Source: a virus
DNA: 64,000 bases
IMG/VR virus record: IMGVR_UViG_3300037961_002553
Location: 1 to 64,000 of that record
Strand: one strand, 5' to 3'
A program made the translations under genes and the position numbers. Under the pieces are notes generated by a model. That model saw only the letters and a list, made by a program, of their open reading frames with translations. It had not been told where the DNA came from and searched no databases. This document shows positions 38,341 through 47,172 of the stretch, one piece after another. The first letter of the stretch is position 1; each line of letters opens with the position of its first letter.

Positions 38341-40008
38341 ATGATAATTAGTAGAATGAATGATGGAAATAGAATATATAAATCTTGGAGAGAAAACGGA
38401 GAAAAGAAACATGAGATTGTTCCCTTTAGACCTTATTTCTATGTTAAGGAAGATAGTGCAGAACCATTTGAATATAGACCTTCTAAATATATTAGTCGGG
38501 AGTTTGAGTATATTCGTGGCGATTGGGTTAATCTTAACAACGAGCCGTTGAAGAAGGTAATCGTTGAGACTTCTCACGATATGCGAAAAGCAAAGGATAT
38601 GTTCGGTGAAACCTATGAAGCCGATGTTCCTTTTCACTTTCGGTATTGTGTTGATGAGTTAGATGAAATGCCCGAATATAAAATGCGTAAATGGTATTGG
38701 GATATGGAATGGCAACAAGGTGGCGATTATCACGACCAATTGACTACAATTGTTGTTTATGATAACTACGATGAGAAATACTATCAATGGTCGTGGTTCC
38801 CTGAAGATGAATGGATTCCGAACAAACAACTTCAAGCAACCGATAATTATGAAACATATTTTTCTTTTTCAGAAAGAACAATGATTGAGTCTTTTATGAA
38901 CGCTATGATTGTAAAAGACCCCGATATGTTAATTGCTTGGTTTGGTCATTTTGCTGATTTACCAAAGTTATTTGAACGAGCGTGTGCGGTGGGTCTTGAC
39001 CCTCGCATTATTTCACCAACGGCAACAGTCAAGGGAGTTAAGTCTGTAAAAGACGGCTATGAGTTCAAATATTCGGAGAAAGGTTTTTCTCCAATTGAAC
39101 AACCTATTGGTGGGCGAATTACACTTTCTTTGGACTTAGCATTTGAAAGACAATGGAATGATTCTCAAAGAGGAACATTACCCTCGCTTTCTCTTGATTA
39201 TATCGGTGAAACAGTTCTTGATAAAAAGAAGTTGGTATCGGAAAAGTTTCCAGACACCAATGAATTTTATCGCAGGGCTTGGTTAGAAGATACACAAACA
39301 TACCTCAAATATGCTTTGAGAGATGTTGAATTGATGGTTGAGATTGACGAAACTAATTTTTGTAGTGAAGCAATTCTTTCTCTTCAACGATTACTGAAAG
39401 CACCATTTGATGCTTGTTTTTATGCAAGTCATATGGGTTCTATCTACTTTATGCGAAACGCTTGGTGGAAAGCACCAACGGGTAGTAAAGTGGATAAAAG
39501 AGAAGAATATGAAGGGGCTATGATTTACGACCCATTAAGTGAAGGAACAAACGGATTACATTTAAATGTAGCCGCCTTTGATTTTGCTGGTCTATACCCT
39601 TCAATGATGATTGCTCGCAATATCAGTTGGGAAACTAAATCAGTAGAGCCGACTGAATTTGCAGTTAATATTCTTACTCCGAGAGACTTTAGCGAAACAA
39701 AACATGAGCAGATGCTCTATTACAAAACGGATAAACTCGGCTTACTACCAAGAGCCGTCCTTGAATTGAAGGAGTTGCGAAATGAATATAAACGACTGAT
39801 GCGAGAGGCAAGAGAAACGGACAATGGCGAGTATGCGAAGTGGTATAACAATCAAATGGCAGTTAAGCGTCTAATGGCTTCTTTTTATGGCATTGTTGCC
39901 TTTCAAGGATTTGGTTGGGCTGATGTTGATTTGGCGGCATCTATTACTGCAAGTGCAAGAGAAGCAATTAGATTAGCGGCGTTTGCTGCAAAGGAGATGG
40001 AAGCATGA
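38341..40008 (+). CDS. polB1: DNA polymerase family B, N-terminal part (split gene)
   Basis: 555 residues: N-terminal domain, 3'-5' exonuclease (YWDMEW, ~119-124, Exo I; AWFGHFADLPK, Exo II; YALRD, Exo III), palm motif A DFAGLYPSMM (~412-421), motif B KRLMASFYG (~509-517). It ends just after motif B, in the fingers/palm, without motif C. Motif C and the thumb are encoded 0.7 kb downstream at 40722-41615. All exonuclease residues appear present. No intein-like sequence at the break. Together the parts give 852 residues, normal for PolB. Confidence 0.92.
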   Translation: MIISRMNDGNRIYKSWRENGEKKHEIVPFRPYFYVKEDSAEPFEYRPSKYISREFEYIRGDWVNLNNEPLKKVIVETSHDMRKAKDMFGETYEADVPFHFRYCVDELDEMPEYKMRKWYWDMEWQQGGDYHDQLTTIVVYDNYDEKYYQWSWFPEDEWIPNKQLQATDNYETYFSFSERTMIESFMNAMIVKDPDMLIAWFGHFADLPKLFERACAVGLDPRIISPTATVKGVKSVKDGYEFKYSEKGFSPIEQPIGGRITLSLDLAFERQWNDSQRGTLPSLSLDYIGETVLDKKKLVSEKFPDTNEFYRRAWLEDTQTYLKYALRDVELMVEIDETNFCSEAILSLQRLLKAPFDACFYASHMGSIYFMRNAWWKAPTGSKVDKREEYEGAMIYDPLSEGTNGLHLNVAAFDFAGLYPSMMIARNISWETKSVEPTEFAVNILTPRDFSETKHEQMLYYKTDKLGLLPRAVLELKELRNEYKRLMREARETDNGEYAKWYNNQMAVKRLMASFYGIVAFQGFGWADVDLAASITASAREAIRLAAFAAKEMEA

Positions 40009-40214
40009 ACAGTTTTTGTAAAAATTGGATTAATCAAGAAATACCTAATATGCCAGATGGATTTACTGCATCACAAATGCACAGCAGGCTATCTAATTTG
40101 GGCAAAACTTTAAAATATCTTGAAAATACGACTTGTATTGGGGTTTATCTCAAAAGACACAAAGCCTTAACTATGAATGATTCATCGGGAATTAGAACCT
40201 ATTGGAGGAAATAA
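40005..40214 (+). CDS. Small winged-helix-like protein within the split polymerase
   Basis: 69 residues. DGFTASQMHSRLSNLGKTLKYLENTTCIGVYLKRHKAL resembles the helices of a wHTH, similar in layout to the protein at 34014-34241. ATGA overlap with the polymerase N-part. Likely DNA binding. Confidence 0.6.
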   Translation: MNSFCKNWINQEIPNMPDGFTASQMHSRLSNLGKTLKYLENTTCIGVYLKRHKALTMNDSSGIRTYWRK

Positions 40215-40216
40215 AT

Positions 40217-40390
40217 ATGAAAACAAAATATATTACAGTTAAACTATCATATGATAGTGAAGAAACTTATGAAATTACAATGCAAGAAGTCAAAGAGATT
40301 TTTCAAATGATGAATAACCTCAAGCGGAACGCCATCATTGTAGATATTGAACAAGGTGTGAATGAAAATGATGATGGACAGGACGAATGA
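40217..40390 (+). CDS. Small protein within the split polymerase
   Basis: 57 residues from the ATG at 40217 (GGAGGAAATAAAT upstream). A beta strand and helix (KYITVKLSYDSEETYEITMQEVKEIF), acidic tail (NENDDGQDE). Unknown. Confidence 0.55.
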   Translation: MKTKYITVKLSYDSEETYEITMQEVKEIFQMMNNLKRNAIIVDIEQGVNENDDGQDE

Positions 40391-40409
40391 ATTATTGGAG
40401 GAATTATTG

Positions 40410-40499
40410 ATGATGATTAACAGAAGCAACAAAATTCTAATGATGGTCAATGTGGTTAATATTGCGACAATCATTACATTACTGGTGGTGGTATTATGA
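40410..40499 (+). CDS. 29-residue hydrophobic peptide
   Basis: MMINRSNKILMMVNVVNIATIITLLVVVL: basic start then one membrane span. GGAGGAATTATTG precedes it; its stop overlaps the next ATG, which supports translation. Too short to classify. Confidence 0.45.
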   Translation: MMINRSNKILMMVNVVNIATIITLLVVVL

Positions 40500-40717
40500 C
40501 CGATGATAGAGTATATTTAGAAACACTAAAAGAAATTAAAAACATGAAAGAACAAATGCATAAAGAAATTTCTAGAATGAAGGCGGAAATGGATATTATG
40601 TATATTGAATTACAAAGAGCAAAACAAGAAATTGGTGCTATTCGTGAAATACAAGAAGAAGTAGCAAAATTAGCAGGTGTTCCTGTTGGAATGCTATTTA
40701 CAAATTACCGAGCGTGA
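40496..40717 (+). CDS. Coiled-coil protein within the split polymerase
   Basis: 73 residues, one long helix with heptads (LKEIKNMKEQMHKEISRMKAEMDI), ending AGVPVGMLFTNYRA. Last of the four small genes between the polymerase parts; its stop is 4 bases before the TTG of the C-part. Confidence 0.6.
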   Translation: MTDDRVYLETLKEIKNMKEQMHKEISRMKAEMDIMYIELQRAKQEIGAIREIQEEVAKLAGVPVGMLFTNYRA

Positions 40718-40721
40718 TAAC

Positions 40722-41615
40722 TTGAAAGTAGTTTATGGACATACAGATTCTATCTATGTGCAGATAGATTCGGTGGAGCAAGCACAAAAATCAATTAAAG
40801 AGATTGAGGCAAAAGTGCGAGAACATTTTCCTAATGTGATGGGATTAGATAATCATCCCGTTGTTCTTGAATTTGAAAAGTATTATTCAGCATTGGGTGT
40901 TGGAACAACCAAAAACAGAAACGCAGGATTAGTGTCTTGGGAAGATGGAGAATGGTTAGAAAAACCAAAGTTCAGTATGACTGGATTTACGGCGAAGCGT
41001 GTTAGCGAAACAAAATTAGCGAAAGAAGTGCAAACAAATGCTCTCAAAATGTGGGTAGAACAAAAGACCTATCCTGAAATTACCAAGTATTTGTATGAAA
41101 CATTTAAATCTGTGAATGAAGGGGATATTCCAATCTCTTCCATTATCAAAAGAAGCCGTCTAAGGCAAAACCGTTTCACAGTAAAATGCCCCGAATGCAA
41201 GACACAATATCATTTGCGTGATTGTATTCATCTAAAGCATAAAGTTTGTGAAAAGTGCGCTACACCAACGAAGCAATTTACCACTCTTGAAGGAAAGAAG
41301 CCGACGATTGGTTCGGGTATTGCTGGTGTTTTGTATGCTTGGGAAAAGAAAAAGGCTAATTTTGATGACTCTTATCTCTTCTTAAAAGTAAAGAGAGTAA
41401 ATGATTTCTATACGCATCCTTTAACGCAAGAAAGGCGAGAAGTGGAATACTTATCAGGCATAACCTACGAGGATTTCAAGGGTTGTAGTCCCGATTGGGG
41501 CTTCTATTCGCAACAGGTTATCAAGAAGGCGGAACCCATTTTCAAGGCTATGGGATGGGACACAACGGCCATACGCACAGGAAAAATACAGTCAAGCCTT
41601 GACGAATGGTGGTGA
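40722..41615 (+). CDS. polB2: DNA polymerase family B, C-terminal part with PIP box
   Basis: 297 residues from the TTG at 40722. It opens directly with motif C, VYGHTDSIYV (4-13), where the first Asp of DTDS is His while the second, catalytic Asp (D9) is kept. Palm/thumb sequence with TTKNRN follows, then CPEC...CEKC zinc insert (~155-182), and the last eight residues QSSLDEWW (290-297) form a PIP box for the sliding clamp. It must assemble with the N-part to work. Confidence 0.88.
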   Translation: MKVVYGHTDSIYVQIDSVEQAQKSIKEIEAKVREHFPNVMGLDNHPVVLEFEKYYSALGVGTTKNRNAGLVSWEDGEWLEKPKFSMTGFTAKRVSETKLAKEVQTNALKMWVEQKTYPEITKYLYETFKSVNEGDIPISSIIKRSRLRQNRFTVKCPECKTQYHLRDCIHLKHKVCEKCATPTKQFTTLEGKKPTIGSGIAGVLYAWEKKKANFDDSYLFLKVKRVNDFYTHPLTQERREVEYLSGITYEDFKGCSPDWGFYSQQVIKKAEPIFKAMGWDTTAIRTGKIQSSLDEWW

Positions 41616-41620
41616 AAAAC

Positions 41621-42532
41621 ATGAACACAGATGAAAAATATGAAGCAAGAATTAACTCAATGAGGCCATTTACTTACGATTGGCAACCAGAAAATTATGA
41701 CGACCCATCAAAGCCAATTTTGAAGATTAGTAAATCTTCTTTAGTAAATTCTTTTGGTTGGTGCAATAAGAAATACGAATTTGCTTATATTCAGCGACTA
41801 CCAGCAGACCAAACAGAAGCGATGAGAAAGGGAACTATTCTACATAATCACCGTGAAGAATTTTTTGATGTCTTTGATATTAAGAAAGCAGAATCTATGA
41901 ATAACTCAGAAGTGCTTGAATATTGCACATCTTTAATGCCTGTTGATGATTATTTTGATGTTTCATTAACAGTAGCGGCATTTGAAGCACAGCGATTCAT
42001 TGAAGCAAGAAGTGAAGGAAGAGTTGATGAGTATTTGCCAGTCATTAATGAGCGAATGTTTGATTGCGAAATTACTGTTCCTCAAAATGTAAGTAAGAAA
42101 TATCCCCTACAACGAGATTATGTAGTGAGACTTCAAGGTATTATTGACCGTGTGTTTATTGAGAACGGCAAACTAATTCCCTTTGAATACAAGACTGGGG
42201 GCTGGAAAGAAGGTAAAGAATCTTCTATGCGCCAAGAAATGGCCTTTTATCAATTGATGATTGAAAATGCACCCGAAGAAGTGCTTGAAAAACATGGTTT
42301 GACAAAAGACATGGAAGTGAGCCATTGGGGTTGGTATTATCCCGTCGCTAACCATATTACCGTTGAACCTGTTAAGAAGCGTTCAATGACTGCTCTTTGG
42401 GATAATATTGCTAAGTTAATCTACACTTATGAACAAGGAGAATTTCCGACTAGTTTTTGGAGAAACACTTGTTCTCAGTATTGTTCCTATTATGGTATTT
42501 GTCCTGCGGCACAAGAGGATGCTTGGTTATGA
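41621..42532 (+). CDS. Cas4/RecB-type PD-(D/E)XK nuclease with Fe-S cysteines
   Basis: 303 residues from the ATG at 41621 (GGTGAAAAAC upstream). LHNHREE gives the histidine near the N-terminus, GIIDRVF...IPFEYKTG the D and ExK catalytic residues. One early cysteine (FGWC) plus C-terminal CSQYCSYYGIC (about 283-293) make the four ligands of an iron-sulfur cluster as in Cas4 and AddB. A 5' or 3' exonuclease for end processing in recombination is likely. Confidence 0.82.
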   Translation: MNTDEKYEARINSMRPFTYDWQPENYDDPSKPILKISKSSLVNSFGWCNKKYEFAYIQRLPADQTEAMRKGTILHNHREEFFDVFDIKKAESMNNSEVLEYCTSLMPVDDYFDVSLTVAAFEAQRFIEARSEGRVDEYLPVINERMFDCEITVPQNVSKKYPLQRDYVVRLQGIIDRVFIENGKLIPFEYKTGGWKEGKESSMRQEMAFYQLMIENAPEEVLEKHGLTKDMEVSHWGWYYPVANHITVEPVKKRSMTALWDNIAKLIYTYEQGEFPTSFWRNTCSQYCSYYGICPAAQEDAWL

Positions 42533-42550
42533 TAAAAGGAGGTGAAAAAA

Positions 42551-42757
42551 ATGGTTGATTTAAAGAAAACAAGAGAAAATTTTAAGAGAGACACTAGAAG
42601 AGCGTATAGAATGAGACAGGCTACTATGGAAAAAATAGGAGTCAATTCTTATGAAGATTTTTTGATTGAGGAACTCATCAAAAAACATTATAAGCAGTTC
42701 TCGCACATTGATTACGAAAAATTATTGGAGAGTCTTTTAGATGAAAGAATTAATTGA
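42551..42757 (+). CDS. Small basic protein with very strong ribosome site
   Basis: 68 residues, basic (KKTRENFKRDTRRAYRMRQATMEK) then helical with KHYKQF. Preceded by AAAGGAGGTGA, the strongest Shine-Dalgarno in the window, so probably highly translated. Unknown function, DNA-binding plausible. Confidence 0.6.
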   Translation: MVDLKKTRENFKRDTRRAYRMRQATMEKIGVNSYEDFLIEELIKKHYKQFSHIDYEKLLESLLDERIN

Positions 42758-43112
42758 AAAGAAAGTGCTTGGTAGAAATTGGACATTCAACGAGATTTCT
42801 AATCTCAATGATACAGTAGCCAATCTATCGCAAGACATTTACTCAGAGATGACTCTTATTGAGAAATTTAAACTGGTTCAAGATTTAAGAATCAAAGAGG
42901 ATTATGTAGGGGCCTATTTTGAAGATGTGCTTAAATTAACAGTAATGACAGTCTTAAACGGCGAAATTGCTATGACAATCAAACAATTGCTCAATGGAGC
43001 AACAATTAATTTTGGAGGTAATACAAATGAAATTTCCGAGGGAAGTATGGGCGGGAAGCCACATCAAGAACGCACCACAAATGAAAAGAAAAGTCGTCTT
43101 AGCGAGGAATGA
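42741..43112 (+). CDS. Helical protein overlapping the primase start
   Basis: 123 residues, helical (LNDTVANLSQDIYSEMTLIEKFKLVQDL). Its last ~28 codons overlap the primase gene in another frame and read as a polar, low-structure tail. Could help pairing with primase, but there is no motif. Confidence 0.55.
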   Translation: MKELIEKKVLGRNWTFNEISNLNDTVANLSQDIYSEMTLIEKFKLVQDLRIKEDYVGAYFEDVLKLTVMTVLNGEIAMTIKQLLNGATINFGGNTNEISEGSMGGKPHQERTTNEKKSRLSEE

Positions 43113-44067
43113 TTATGCTAACTTTATTAATGCTCAAAATAACAGGACAAATGTCTACACTACGGTCTATGATTTTGAACATTTCTCAGAGAAAGCAAAA
43201 GTAGAATCTTCTGTAATTATTGATAGAATCTTTCTTGATTTTGATGCACACGAAGATGAATTAGATTTGGCTTGGAGGGATGTTAAAGTGGTAATGCAAT
43301 TAGTTCATGAAAGAGATTATTTGCATACGCTTTTCTTTTCGGGCCGTGGCTTTCATCTATTTTTGTTTGGTAAGAAAACAAATAATATGAGAAATGTTCA
43401 AACTCTTTTCCGAGAGATTAAAGCATATCTCTCATCAAAAGTTGGTAGCAAAAATACACTTGATGATAGGGTAGGACAAACAACAAGATTACGCCGTATT
43501 CCTAATACTGTAAATATGTCATCTTCTGACGAAAATGGCAAACCCTATTATTGCATACCCTTGACACGATTTGACCTTATGTGTGAACTTGAAGATATTC
43601 TTGAGATTGCCAAAGAGCCTCGCCTTATCCCCTTCCAAAAGGATGGAAAAAACGAGGTTGTGTTTCCCGATGCACCCCCCATTGAGGCGATAGAGGGCGA
43701 GGTTTCCGTTCCCGATACGGTAGGAAAACTTCCAATGTTGCCCTGTTTGCATAATGCGGTAATGACGGAGAATCCTTCGCATATGGCGAGAGCATACCTT
43801 GTTTCTTGGTATCGTGATTTGCTTTCGGGCTATCGTGATTTATCTTCGGGACAAGAGAAAATGAAAGTGCTGGACTTAGTGGTTGAAGAACTTGAAAGAG
43901 TATTTTCTGAATCTGATTCGGTATGGCTTGATTGGGATAAAAACGAAACTAGAAAACACGCAAGATTTACAGTATTCAATAACTACAATACGCCTCATTG
44001 TGATAAATTGATTAGTGATGGCTTTTGTGTTGGAAAATGTTGGAGGTATCATAATGCTAGTAATTGA
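43027..44067 (+). CDS. priS: Archaeo-eukaryotic primase, small-subunit type
   Basis: 346 residues from the ATG at 43027 (GGAGGTAATACAA upstream). FLDFDAHED (catalytic Asp pair, ~71-73), FFSGRGFHLFLFG (SGRGxH motif, ~103-111) and RLRRIPNT are AEP primase hallmarks. The C-terminus has HCDKLISDGFCVGKCW, a cysteine motif like that of the large-subunit or zinc-stalk region, possibly replacing PriL. Makes primers for the PolB. Confidence 0.85.
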   Translation: MKFPREVWAGSHIKNAPQMKRKVVLARNDYANFINAQNNRTNVYTTVYDFEHFSEKAKVESSVIIDRIFLDFDAHEDELDLAWRDVKVVMQLVHERDYLHTLFFSGRGFHLFLFGKKTNNMRNVQTLFREIKAYLSSKVGSKNTLDDRVGQTTRLRRIPNTVNMSSSDENGKPYYCIPLTRFDLMCELEDILEIAKEPRLIPFQKDGKNEVVFPDAPPIEAIEGEVSVPDTVGKLPMLPCLHNAVMTENPSHMARAYLVSWYRDLLSGYRDLSSGQEKMKVLDLVVEELERVFSESDSVWLDWDKNETRKHARFTVFNNYNTPHCDKLISDGFCVGKCWRYHNASN

Positions 44068-44743
44068 TTCAAGAGAGAAGTCCAAATTAGCCAAATTGGT
44101 TATGCAGAAAGCAAAGGGCTTAAATATACAATACGAACAGCGTTGGATTGAGATAGGCGACTACATCTACGACGATGTTTGTTTTGAAGCAAAATCAACA
44201 ACAGATTTTTTAGGTTCAGTAATGACAAAAAGATTATGGACGCAAATTGACAACATGGATAGACACTATAAAACAAATGTAGTGATTATTCATGGTAGTC
44301 TTGATGAAGCAATTATGAATGTGATTGAAAACTCGGAAAGCAAAATGCCCATCGGAACAAGAAGCATTATGCTTAACAATAAATTTCTTGGTGCAATTGG
44401 TAGATTGATTCTTGATACAGATGTAAAACCAGTATGGGTTGAGACAGAAGAAGAAGCCGCTTTGATTATTACAGCAGTAAGCAAAATGAAACCAATGACA
44501 AGAGATGTGATTGCCCCGCAAGTATTCAAGAGACTAACTACTGACGATTTGCGACTAGATTTGTTGTCCAGTATTAAAGGCGTATCAATTAAGAAAGCAA
44601 AAGAATTAATAAAACAATTTGGCTCTATTATGGAAATAGGTGAGTGTTCGGAATACGAATTACAAGCCATTGAAGGAATCGGAGAAACCTTAGCCAAAAG
44701 AATACTCTCCACATTAAACTCGGAAGAGAAGGTGAAAATATGA
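44054..44743 (+). CDS. ERCC4/XPF-family structure-specific nuclease with HhH
   Basis: 229 residues from the ATG at 44054. ERCC4 nuclease domain: LVIDSREK (2-9), EIGDY, FEAKSTTDF (variant of ERKxxxD with R replaced by A). The C-terminus has tandem helix-hairpin-helix (LLSSIKGVSIKKAKELIKQFG; LQAIEGIGETLAKRIL). Size is like the nuclease half of archaeal Hef or short XPF, without helicase. Would cut branched DNA. The altered ERK arginine could lower activity. Confidence 0.85.
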   Translation: MLVIDSREKSKLAKLVMQKAKGLNIQYEQRWIEIGDYIYDDVCFEAKSTTDFLGSVMTKRLWTQIDNMDRHYKTNVVIIHGSLDEAIMNVIENSESKMPIGTRSIMLNNKFLGAIGRLILDTDVKPVWVETEEEAALIITAVSKMKPMTRDVIAPQVFKRLTTDDLRLDLLSSIKGVSIKKAKELIKQFGSIMEIGECSEYELQAIEGIGETLAKRILSTLNSEEKVKI

Positions 44744-46203
44744 ATGAAGAATATAATGAAGAAGAATATATGGAAGCACTTGAAACAAACGCAGGTGTTT
44801 TCAGCGAAGCCTTGCCCAAAGTCGTTAGAGACTTTCAATCATCAGCAGTTGAGGTATCACACTACAATGATATTCCTGCTGGTATTTGTTTCTTTAACAT
44901 TCTTGGTCAAGTGGTAAAAGATTTTATTACAATTCCTAATGGAAGAAACCATGAAGATACCCGAATCCATTTCTGTTGGGTTCAAACAAGCGGAACTGGT
45001 AAATCTACTATGTGGAACTTTGTTGGGCCAGTTGCGGAAAAAACATTTGGTATGATTAATTCTGCAAACAACCACCCTCCGTTTGTTCGTAATAACTTAC
45101 CAATGAATCGTATTTTCAACACATTCGGAGTAACTGATTATACCGATTCTGTTCTTATTGGCGGTTATGATAAAGAAGTGGACGATGATGGAGAAATTGA
45201 ATATCAAAGAAGGCCAGGCGTTTTAGAAGGTAATGGCCTTGCTCATTGGGATGAATTTGAATATTCAGGTATCTTCAAACAAAGCCAACACAAAGAAAAT
45301 TCTATTGTTTATCTCAATACTTTGATGAACTCATTAGCAGGTGAGTCTTGGATTATTTCTAAGGCTTTGACTTCCTTTGGTGGCATGATTATGGAATGTT
45401 TCTGTGAGCGTTCAGTATTGGCTATGACTTATCCACCAAACAACCTTAACGATGTGATGGCGGAAAAGGGTGTTCTTCAAAGAATGCTTTTGTATGTTTG
45501 GGAAGTGCCTGAGTTTATTCAACACAAAATGCGTCTTGAACAAATTGACAAAGCAGGAACGGTTGAAGAAGTCAATCAACCTATTGATAAATATGCGAAT
45601 GCTTTGTATAAAATTTATGAATTAACCCGTGAAAGGTTTAACCAAGTGGGAGGCGACCCTCTTAAAACCATGAAATATACTCAAGACTTTAATCAAGTTC
45701 TAAGACTTGAATATGAAAGTATGCGTATGTATCTTCAAAACACCCGACCCGATGTTGCTAAAATTGCGGGTAATTTTACCACCCGTTTGATGAAGATTCT
45801 GTATAAAATGTCTGTTCTTTGTAGTGTCGCATCTGCGCCTTCAATTAAAGATAAAGACCAACAATTCGTAGTTACTGGGCATAATGTCCGTCAAGCGGCA
45901 ACAATCGTCCGACAATGTTATATGACATTGGTTGATTGGCTAGAGCGAAGCCTGAGGGCGAAGCGCAAGAGCATAGCCGAGAACTCGCTTGAGTCGGTGT
46001 TTATGGACATTTACAACAAAATGAAGAAAGACGATGATGGTTTCGTCAATAAGACTACTCTCTTAACGGAAGTCCGAACAAAGGCTAAAAAATCAAGAGC
46101 GCAAGTGTATAGGCACTTTGATGTTATTAGACATAAGTTTGAAGAACAAAAAGGGCCAAGCAACAGGACTTACATTAAGTTGATAAGGAGTGATGAAGAA
46201 TGA
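44740..46203 (+). CDS. Replicative helicase (P-loop, DUF3987-like)
   Basis: 487 residues. Walker A TSGTGKST (about 83-90), Walker-B-like HWDEFEYSG (about 169-177), NTLMNSLAGE, SVLAMTYPPN (sensor-like), and a C-terminal winged helix (VNKTTLLTEVRTKAKKSRAQVYRHFDVIRHKF). The overall architecture resembles the hexameric primase-associated helicases of phages (DUF3987 type) and replaces an MCM here. Follows primase and nuclease genes. Confidence 0.65.
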   Translation: MNEEYNEEEYMEALETNAGVFSEALPKVVRDFQSSAVEVSHYNDIPAGICFFNILGQVVKDFITIPNGRNHEDTRIHFCWVQTSGTGKSTMWNFVGPVAEKTFGMINSANNHPPFVRNNLPMNRIFNTFGVTDYTDSVLIGGYDKEVDDDGEIEYQRRPGVLEGNGLAHWDEFEYSGIFKQSQHKENSIVYLNTLMNSLAGESWIISKALTSFGGMIMECFCERSVLAMTYPPNNLNDVMAEKGVLQRMLLYVWEVPEFIQHKMRLEQIDKAGTVEEVNQPIDKYANALYKIYELTRERFNQVGGDPLKTMKYTQDFNQVLRLEYESMRMYLQNTRPDVAKIAGNFTTRLMKILYKMSVLCSVASAPSIKDKDQQFVVTGHNVRQAATIVRQCYMTLVDWLERSLRAKRKSIAENSLESVFMDIYNKMKKDDDGFVNKTTLLTEVRTKAKKSRAQVYRHFDVIRHKFEEQKGPSNRTYIKLIRSDEE

Positions 46204-46427
46204 AGTGGGAAAACACATACCTAGTGTTTCAAGTTGAAAAAGGGCCAAAAGTGATTATTGATACTCTAAACACTTATGGCGATGATGGATGGGAATGTTG
46301 TTCGCAATTAATTGTTGCGAATAAGCAAATCGTCTGCTTTTTAAAGCGACGAACCGACATTGACGAGGAACCAAAGGTGAACAAGGAAGAAGAAAAGATT
46401 AGCAAACTTTGGTCTAACGGTGAATGA
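46200..46427 (+). CDS. DUF4177-like protein
   Basis: 75 residues. KWENTYLVF...IIDTLNTYGDDGWECCSQL...VCFLKRR follows DUF4177 (tyr-rich strand, LN-x-GxxGWE, final strand KR). Family function unknown. Charged tail (EEPKVNKEEEKISK). Confidence 0.65.
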   Translation: MKWENTYLVFQVEKGPKVIIDTLNTYGDDGWECCSQLIVANKQIVCFLKRRTDIDEEPKVNKEEEKISKLWSNGE

Positions 46428-46428
46428 T

Positions 46429-47022
46429 ATGTCTGTATTGGCTATTGATTTAGAAACCAAAAATATGTCGTATGACATTGGTGGTTTCGGTAATACCCAT
46501 ATGTTTCAGGTTTCAACCGTAGCAACATGGGATGGAAACAACGGAACTGTTTATGTTGATGAACCCGTTGAATCCTTTGCTAAATCAGGCCATACCATTA
46601 AGCCTCTGTCCGAACTTAAATATGATTTAGATAATCATTTTCAAAAGGGAGGATTATTGTTGGGACACAACATTAAGGCTTTTGATTTGCCTGTTCTTAG
46701 AGATGCGATGGACATTTATTGTATCAATAAGTATCTAAAAGAAGAACAATTTATTGACACTTCAAGAATCCTTCTGAAAGAACATGGTGAGAGATTTCAA
46801 TTGAAAAATCTCGTTAAATGCACCATGAATGATGCAAAATTAATGGAAAGTGCTGATGCACCTAAATTATGGAAGATGGGTCAATTTGATGATGTGGTTG
46901 AGTATTGTATGAAAGATACTCAATTAGTCTATGACCTTTGGAAGTATGGGCAAGATAATGGTATTGTTAAGGCTTTTTCCTTAGAACAAGGAGAACATAA
47001 AGAATTAGAGGTGATGTGGTAA
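46429..47022 (+). CDS. DnaQ-like 3'-5' exonuclease
   Basis: 197 residues from the ATG at 46429 (GGTGAATGAT). LAIDLETKN (Exo I, DxE), LLGHNIKAFDLPVL (Exo II) and EYCMKDTQLVYDL (Exo III, D) of the RNase H-fold exonuclease family. Could proofread, process primers or degrade host DNA/RNA. The polymerase already has its own exonuclease domain, so a separate role is likely. Confidence 0.85.
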   Translation: MSVLAIDLETKNMSYDIGGFGNTHMFQVSTVATWDGNNGTVYVDEPVESFAKSGHTIKPLSELKYDLDNHFQKGGLLLGHNIKAFDLPVLRDAMDIYCINKYLKEEQFIDTSRILLKEHGERFQLKNLVKCTMNDAKLMESADAPKLWKMGQFDDVVEYCMKDTQLVYDLWKYGQDNGIVKAFSLEQGEHKELEVMW

Positions 47023-47168
47023 TGACGACATGGGAATGGATTGGTTTATTCTTTTTCATCAGCATTCTAATGCTTCTGTTCTTTGCCGCTTTCGGTGGGA
47101 CAAATATCACCGATGAAAGCGTTGAAGAATACATGAAGCGGCTGATGGGCGAAGATAGCCAAAAGTGA
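47022..47168 (+). CDS. 48-residue membrane protein
   Basis: MTTWEWIGLFFFISILMLLFFAAFG is one membrane span, then an acidic helix (ITDESVEEYMKRLMGED). TAATG overlap with the exonuclease gene. Possible holin or membrane anchor. Confidence 0.6.
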   Translation: MTTWEWIGLFFFISILMLLFFAAFGGTNITDESVEEYMKRLMGEDSQK

Positions 47169-47172
47169 TGAT

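Noticed and set aside
38341-41615. Split intein in the polymerase
   Set aside because: No Cys/Ser splice junction, no intein blocks at the end of the N-part or start of the C-part, and a stop with overlapping new genes.
44234-44838. Long minus-strand frames opposite the ERCC4 nuclease
   Set aside because: Antisense shadows of clearly coding sequence; no ribosome sites and unlikely composition.
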